From NCBI GenBank assembly GCA_027563935.2, contig JANVAS020000222.1:6758001-6822000 (forward strand): a stretch of 64,000 nucleotides of DNA. The letters are read 5' to 3'. A model generated the notes under the pieces. The model worked only from the letters and a program-made list of their open reading frames with translations, did not search any database and was not told the origin of the DNA. This document shows positions 59,401-64,000 of this stretch, one piece after another (the first letter of the stretch is position 1; the number at the start of each line of letters is the position of its first letter). The stretch is from Costus lasius (Eukaryota > Streptophyta > Magnoliopsida > Zingiberales > Costaceae). The position numbers and the translations under genes were made by a program.

Positions 59401-61421
59401 TCGAATTCATCAAAATCATTCTCAAAAACGGAATTATCAATTTTTTCACAAGAATTTTTCAACGTATCAGAAAAAGAATCAGAAAATGAAATGTCAGCAT
59501 AAGAATCATCAAACAAATAGCTAGCATCATAAACCATGTCATTAATGGCATGAATAGTGCAACAAGAACTGGCATATGCGGGTTTTATCAATGACTTATT
59601 CAAATCAAACTCAATCTTATCATTGCCAATTCTTAAAGCAAGTTTACCGTTCCGTACATCAAATAGGGCTCCAGCAGTGGCTAAGAACGGTCTACCCAGA
59701 ATAATAGGAATCTTGGCATCCTCTTCCATTTCAAGTATCACAAAATCAGCAGGTATGAAGTACTTACCAACTTGAATAGGAACATCCTCTAGAATACCTA
59801 CTGGATATTTTACTGATCGATCGGCGAGGTGTAAAGAAATCGCAGTCGGCTAGGGAGCTCCCATGTCCAACTTCCTGCACACAGATAAAGGCATGAGACT
59901 TACACTAGCCCCTAGATCACATAAAGCTCGGTCGAAACCCATACTACCAATAAAACATGGGATAGAAAAGCTATCTAGGTCATTCAATTTTTGTGGCAAC
60001 CTGTTTTGAATAACAGCACTACATTCCTCAGTTAAAGCCACAGTACCATAATTCTCTATCTTTCTTTTGTTTGACAAGATTTCTTTCAAAAATTTAGCAT
60101 ATATGGGCATTTGAGATAAAGCTTCAGTAAATGGTATGTTAATGTAAAGCTTTTTCAAAACATCAAGAAATTTCCCAAATTGCTTATCTAACTTTTCCTG
60201 CACTAACCTTTGGGGAAAAGGTACTAGTGGTCTATAAGGAGGAGGTAGATTAGTTTTAGAATCATCTTCTTTACATGGCACATCCCCTTTTGGTTCACTT
60301 TCCTTTTGAGGTGTTAAACTAGGTAAGGTTTGTTAATGTTCATAAGACTTTTCTAATTCTAATTCCTCTTCATGATCATTAAGAGACTCTTTCTCCTTAA
60401 GTTCTCCTAATTGTCTCCCACTTCTGGTGGTAATAACATTGCAATGTTCTCCAGAGCTTAATCTAGATATTTGTTCTTCTTGAATTTTGTTGCATGCCAC
60501 TAAGGATTCTAATTGAAAAGCAAGATGTCTGACAGTTTCTTCGAGATCCTCAAATTTTTTTGTGTTTTGAATTTGCAACGATTGAATATGGTTATCCAAA
60601 AACTTCTCTAGCATGGGTTTACTAACCTCTTCAGTCAAGGGTTCCTGATCCTCATTCTCATTCTTACCAAGTTGATGATAATATAACATTCCTTCATCTG
60701 GAGGCCATTGGTTATGATTCAAGGACATCTCCTCAAGCAACTTGAAAGCATCGTCTAATGTTCTATTCATCAAGGCTCCCCCTGCAGCAGCATCAACAAT
60801 TAGACGGGTATTATAAACTAAGTTAGAATAAAATGTCTGAATTAGAAACTCATTTTCGAAGCTATGGTTAGGACACTTCTGTTGTAGATCATTGAATCTC
60901 TCCCATGCATCGCTGAGTGATTCTCCGTTCTTCTGTTGAAAGTTCGTGATTTGCTTCCTCAATTGGATAGTCTTGCTCGGTGCGAAATATTTCATTAGAA
61001 AAGCTTTCGATAATTGTTCCCACGTTATGAAGGTGTTGGGCCGACGAGAATGCAACTAGGGTTGTGCTTGATCCCTGAGAGAAAAAGGGAATAATATCAG
61101 TTTTAGTGCATCATCAGAAACTCCATGAATTTTTATGGTATTGCAATATCCAAGAAAAATATATAAGTGTAAATAGGGATCTTCGACTAATGATCCTCCA
61201 AACTGATTCTGCTGAATCATAGTCAAGAGGGCAGGATTAATCTCAAAGTCGGTGGTCTCAATTGCAGGTTTAGCAATGCTAAAGTGTATCCCTTGAGGAT
61301 TAGGGGCTGCATAGTCCCTTAGTGGTCTTTGCTCAACCATTAGAAGTGAATTTCCTGCGCACACTAGAGCAAACCGATCAATTGATGTAAGTAAACAGAA
61401 AAGAATAAAAAGATGAAACAT
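56415..61421 (-). pseudogene. Athila-type gag-pol polyprotein, one frame with four internal stops
   Basis: The minus-strand frame stays open for 5007 bp apart from TAG at 61056-61058, TAA at 60333-60335, TAG at 59850-59852 and TAG at 57723-57725; no frameshift is needed. Gag probably starts at the Met at 61340 rather than 61421, because family similarity begins there. Visible features are a gag core around 60800-61050, protease with D-L-G-A near 59918, RT with CIDYRKLN and FMDD (near 58598), RNase H (CDAS, TEKELL, YTDH, VADHLSR), and integrase with HHCC finger and D, D, E (GIDFMGP, SDRGSHF, QVEISN). Two stops (61056 and 57723) stand where related elements have Trp, after a Pro codon CCC, so they look like TGG to TAG. 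The element cannot make a full polyprotein. Confidence 0.92.
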
Positions 61422-61477
61422 AAATGAAACCTAGTCTAGCAATAATCTCAACGACTTCAATATCGACAAAACTAAGG

Positions 61478-61495
61478 TCCCCGGCAACGGCGCCA
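61478..61495 (-). other. Athila primer-binding site (tRNA-Asp)
   Basis: On the minus strand the 18 bases TGGCGCCGTTGCCGGGGA are a perfect complement to the 3' end of plant tRNA-Asp(GUC). The site lies six bases from the LTR end at 61502. Confidence 0.92.
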
Positions 61496-61501
61496 AAAAC
61501 T

Positions 61502-62706
61502 TGTTAGCCTGGGAGGGAATCACTACAAGTTTGGCACGCGTGTACCTTGGACTAATCCTTGGTAACGACACCAAGCCTTGATGTTAAACCGCAAGTGTAC
61601 GAGTATACGAAGTAACAAAAAAAAGTATCGAATCCACAGGGACCTACGTTGTCGAATACTAAATAGTTGATTTCTTACTATCTAGGCAAATCGAGATCGT
61701 GAAAATAGCAATCGGAACTAAGAGCGGGATTATCAGAGAGAAAAGTTGGGACTAGGGTTTCATTCACTTAAACTTTTATGACTAGATATGTGTAAGGATT
61801 TCGTTGATTCAATTTTATCATGATGAAGATATTATCAAACGATGAACTCAAGGATCATTTTCGTGCATCCGAGTTCTAGGAATCTCTAGTGGAGTCTCAA
61901 GGATCATTTTCGTGCATCCGAGTCTCGCAACTAGTTTTGCTCAAGGGTCTCCAACATTCCGATCTTTGCTTTCGCACAAGATCTCCATGTTTGACAAATA
62001 GACTCGATCTAAATATTCATGTTATAATTATGGCAATTATCTTACTAGAAAAGATCAAGATGGATCTAACCTAAGGAAGGGATCCTAACATGCACTTCTA
62101 GGGTTCCAAAGTCTCAAGCAATCACCTTTCGGTCTCAAGCAAAAATTCTAAGAACATAATTAATAACATGAACTTAAAGAGATTCTAAGCACAGTTAACG
62201 CATGACCAAAATCATCATGTTAAGATCAAACTCAACGAAATATTGAAAAAAAAGAAGTTATCTAATCATTGAAAGTCAAGTGAACTACTTCCCCACGTCC
62301 CAAAAATAGTTTAAGCTAGCATGGTGAAGAGATTACAGAATTCCATAATTTCAGAAAATTGAGATTCAACAAACGAAAGAGTTCTCAGAAAATACGACAT
62401 GGCTGTGAAGTATTTCACAGCCGTAATTTACGAAGAAATCGGTGGCGATTCTTCTTTCTCTGATTTCTCCTCCAATTCGTCTCCTTTTGATTTTAAACTT
62501 TTGGCACGTCCTCTCCTTCACCAGGCGCAGCTTCGGTAGAAAGATCACGGCCGGAGATCGTCTAGATCGAGCGCAGCGGCAGAACCCTCGGCGGCGGCAT
62601 GGATTGAGATTTCTCCTTCGACAGTGCACGAAATTTAGGGCTTTTGGTCTCTCTGCAATCCTCTCATCCAAAGCTCCCCCTTTGCTTCTTACGGCTTTGA
62701 ATATTA
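61502..62706 (-). repeat. Athila 5' LTR, truncated
   Basis: On the plus strand it begins TGTTAGCCTGGG next to the primer site (minus-strand LTR end CCCAGGCTAACA). The part from 61767 matches 17197-18134 with about 24 differences in 940 bp by eye. It is cut at 62706 by a copia LTR, so about 700 bp of U3 are missing or lie beyond the window. The hairpin GCTGTGAA/TTCACAGC recurs here near 62403-62422. Confidence 0.85.
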
Positions 62707-64000
62707 TGTTGGGTCCCGTTCAAGGGGGAGCGCAAACACTAAGCATGCATAATCTAAGAACTAGCATGAGCGGAATTAGGGTTTCAATAGATCGCATGAA
62801 GTATATCTATATGATCAACTTTGTTTGCTTATCAAGATCAAGAGAAGATCTAGAAGATCTCACCATGGCCATGATTTGGACGGCGCCTTGGAAGCAAGAG
62901 GGCGAAAAGGCTCTCCTCCAAAGAAGACACACACAAGGGATGAAGACTTACTCCTTGCGCAACTCTTGTGCTAGCAACAATTGCCAAGATGTCCTTTGTG
63001 TTGAGGAGATGAGATGATAGCTCCTTCTTGGCCGAAAGCTCTTCTTTCTCGTCAACCACACTCTTACTCCAAAGAGCAAAAACGGCGACAAGACAAGAGA
63101 GACAAGCGTTTTGGGCGTTATGGCGTTACAAGACTTCCCTATTTGGAAAGTCATCAAGACATGCGCTTATGTCTTGAGAACCAAATCAAAACGCCAATTC
63201 AATTCGAACCATGCGTTCACATATGTGAACCGGTTCAATTAAATTCGGTCCAATCTCATTTGGTTTAAGAACCAAATTGAACCAAGCCAAGCCATGGTCT
63301 AAATCTCATATGAACCATGAAGGTTCAAGATCTAACCACACATCTCATGATGCTCTTGATCTCACCGATCTAGCATCAACACTCTCGATCGAAGCTTACC
63401 GATCTCAAGCCCTAATCAATCAAACATGATCAGACTAGATCTCACTTACAATCAGAGTTTAAACTCCCTTAAACTGAATCAAAACAATCCAGTCCACACG
63501 ATCTGACTCAAGTAAGCCATATCACCAAATTGTGCGACCCTGAGGGTTTCCTTTAAATGTCGGTAACGATAACTCACGTTATCACAATCAGTGAGGGGTA
63601 TCTAGCAACACATCACTGTCTCCCGATATAAAGGAAAGAGTCTTCCAAGACTACACCCAAATCACAGCACAAGTGTGAATCCACTTCACAAGGCATACAT
63701 GTTTCCTTTGCCACTGGATGTTCTTATTGGACAAGCATGTCAAGCCTGTAACTCCAATACGATGAGCATGATTAGATCAGATGATCACAGTCATCTGGGT
63801 ATGGCCATACACTTTCTCAATCATCTCATATAGGGGGGGCCCCTTTTAGAACATCACACTCCTTGAACAAGGAGACGGCAATCCTATATCTATCACTAGT
63901 GCCCTAACCTGACTCATGATCATTATCCAAGACAGTCTATAATCATTATGTTTCAAATGATATTGAACTACCTCAAAACAATGACAATCATCATTTAGAA
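62707..64000 (-). repeat. Copia LTR, minus strand, cut by the window end
   Basis: It is similar to the element E LTRs, with the left end reading TGTTGGGTCCCGTTCAAG instead of TGAAGGGTCCCC. The minus-strand mini-exon ATG-GCC-ATG at 62872-62864 is followed by GTGAGATC. About 405 bp of the LTR start lie outside. Since the left flank is Athila LTR, this is either a solo LTR or the 3' LTR of an element extending to the right. Confidence 0.85.

Larger units (their letters stand above)
17196..62706 (-). mobile_element. Athila-type Ty3/gypsy element split by nested copia insertions
   Basis: Its own sequence is 17196-18183, then 54600-62706; the part between is copia element B plus its duplicated target. 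On the minus strand the order is 5' LTR (61502-62706, cut at right by a copia LTR), tRNA-Asp primer site, gag-pol, a non-coding 3' region and 3' LTR (55250 down to 17196). The 3' LTR lacks the roughly 265 bp that would correspond to 61502-61766. A full LTR would be about 1.9 kb. Where the two LTRs overlap (17197-18134 versus 61767-62706) I count about 24 differences in 940 bp, so this is the oldest element of the nest. RT and integrase motifs together with the tRNA-Asp primer support the Athila lineage. No env-like frame is present. Confidence 0.88.

Overview
This window is nuclear DNA of a flowering plant made almost entirely of LTR retrotransposons. I found no cellular gene, no rRNA or tRNA gene and no CRISPR array. 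The plant assignment rests on three element types: Ty1/copia elements with an Angela/BARE-like layout (LTRs of about 1.7 kb, iMet-tRNA primer site), a Ty3/gypsy chromovirus of Tekay type (C-terminal chromodomain, 3.3-kb LTRs), and an Athila-type Ty3/gypsy element (tRNA-Asp primer site). The species cannot be determined from the sequence.

Layout. 1-2250: a copia LTR cut by the window edge, a gypsy LTR fragment and 222 unassigned bases. 2251-13659: a structurally complete Tekay element on the minus strand. 13660-17195: three copia LTRs or LTR fragments without partners. 17196-62706: an Athila-type element (minus strand) that has been split by a nest of copia elements. 62707-64000: a minus-strand copia LTR running off the window.

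The nest is the main structure. Copia element B (18184-54594, target duplication AAACT) lies in the left LTR of Athila. Element C (25437-52760, AGATC) lies in the pol of B. Elements D (27772-36900, AGGAT) and E (37174-46269, minus strand, GGTGG) both lie in the untranslated leader of C. Each of these four insertions has a perfect 5-bp target duplication. LTR pairs compared by eye give about 2.5% divergence for Athila, 10 differences in 1692 bp for B, 8 in 1682 for C, 2 in 1689 for D and 2 in 1716 for E, so sequence age agrees with nesting order. Tekay shows about 23 differences in 3330 bp.

Coding state. Every element carries gag-protease-integrase-RT-RNaseH (copia order) or gag-protease-RT-RNaseH-integrase (gypsy order), and every one is broken. 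C and E each have a single nonsense codon. D has one nonsense codon and two +1 insertions. B has one nonsense codon and three small deletions. Tekay has two in-frame ambers. Athila has four in-frame stops but no frameshift over 5 kb. Nearly all nonsense codons whose origin can be inferred are C-to-T changes in a CAG/CTG context, as expected from deamination of CHG-methylated DNA.

The copia family has a possible leader intron. A short ATG-containing exon near the 3' end of the LTR is followed by a GT donor, and a good acceptor lies 21 nt before the gag ATG; the join is in frame in B, C, D and E. The leader also holds a tRNA-like A-box/T-arm module and two related hairpins. D and E sit inside the predicted intron of C.
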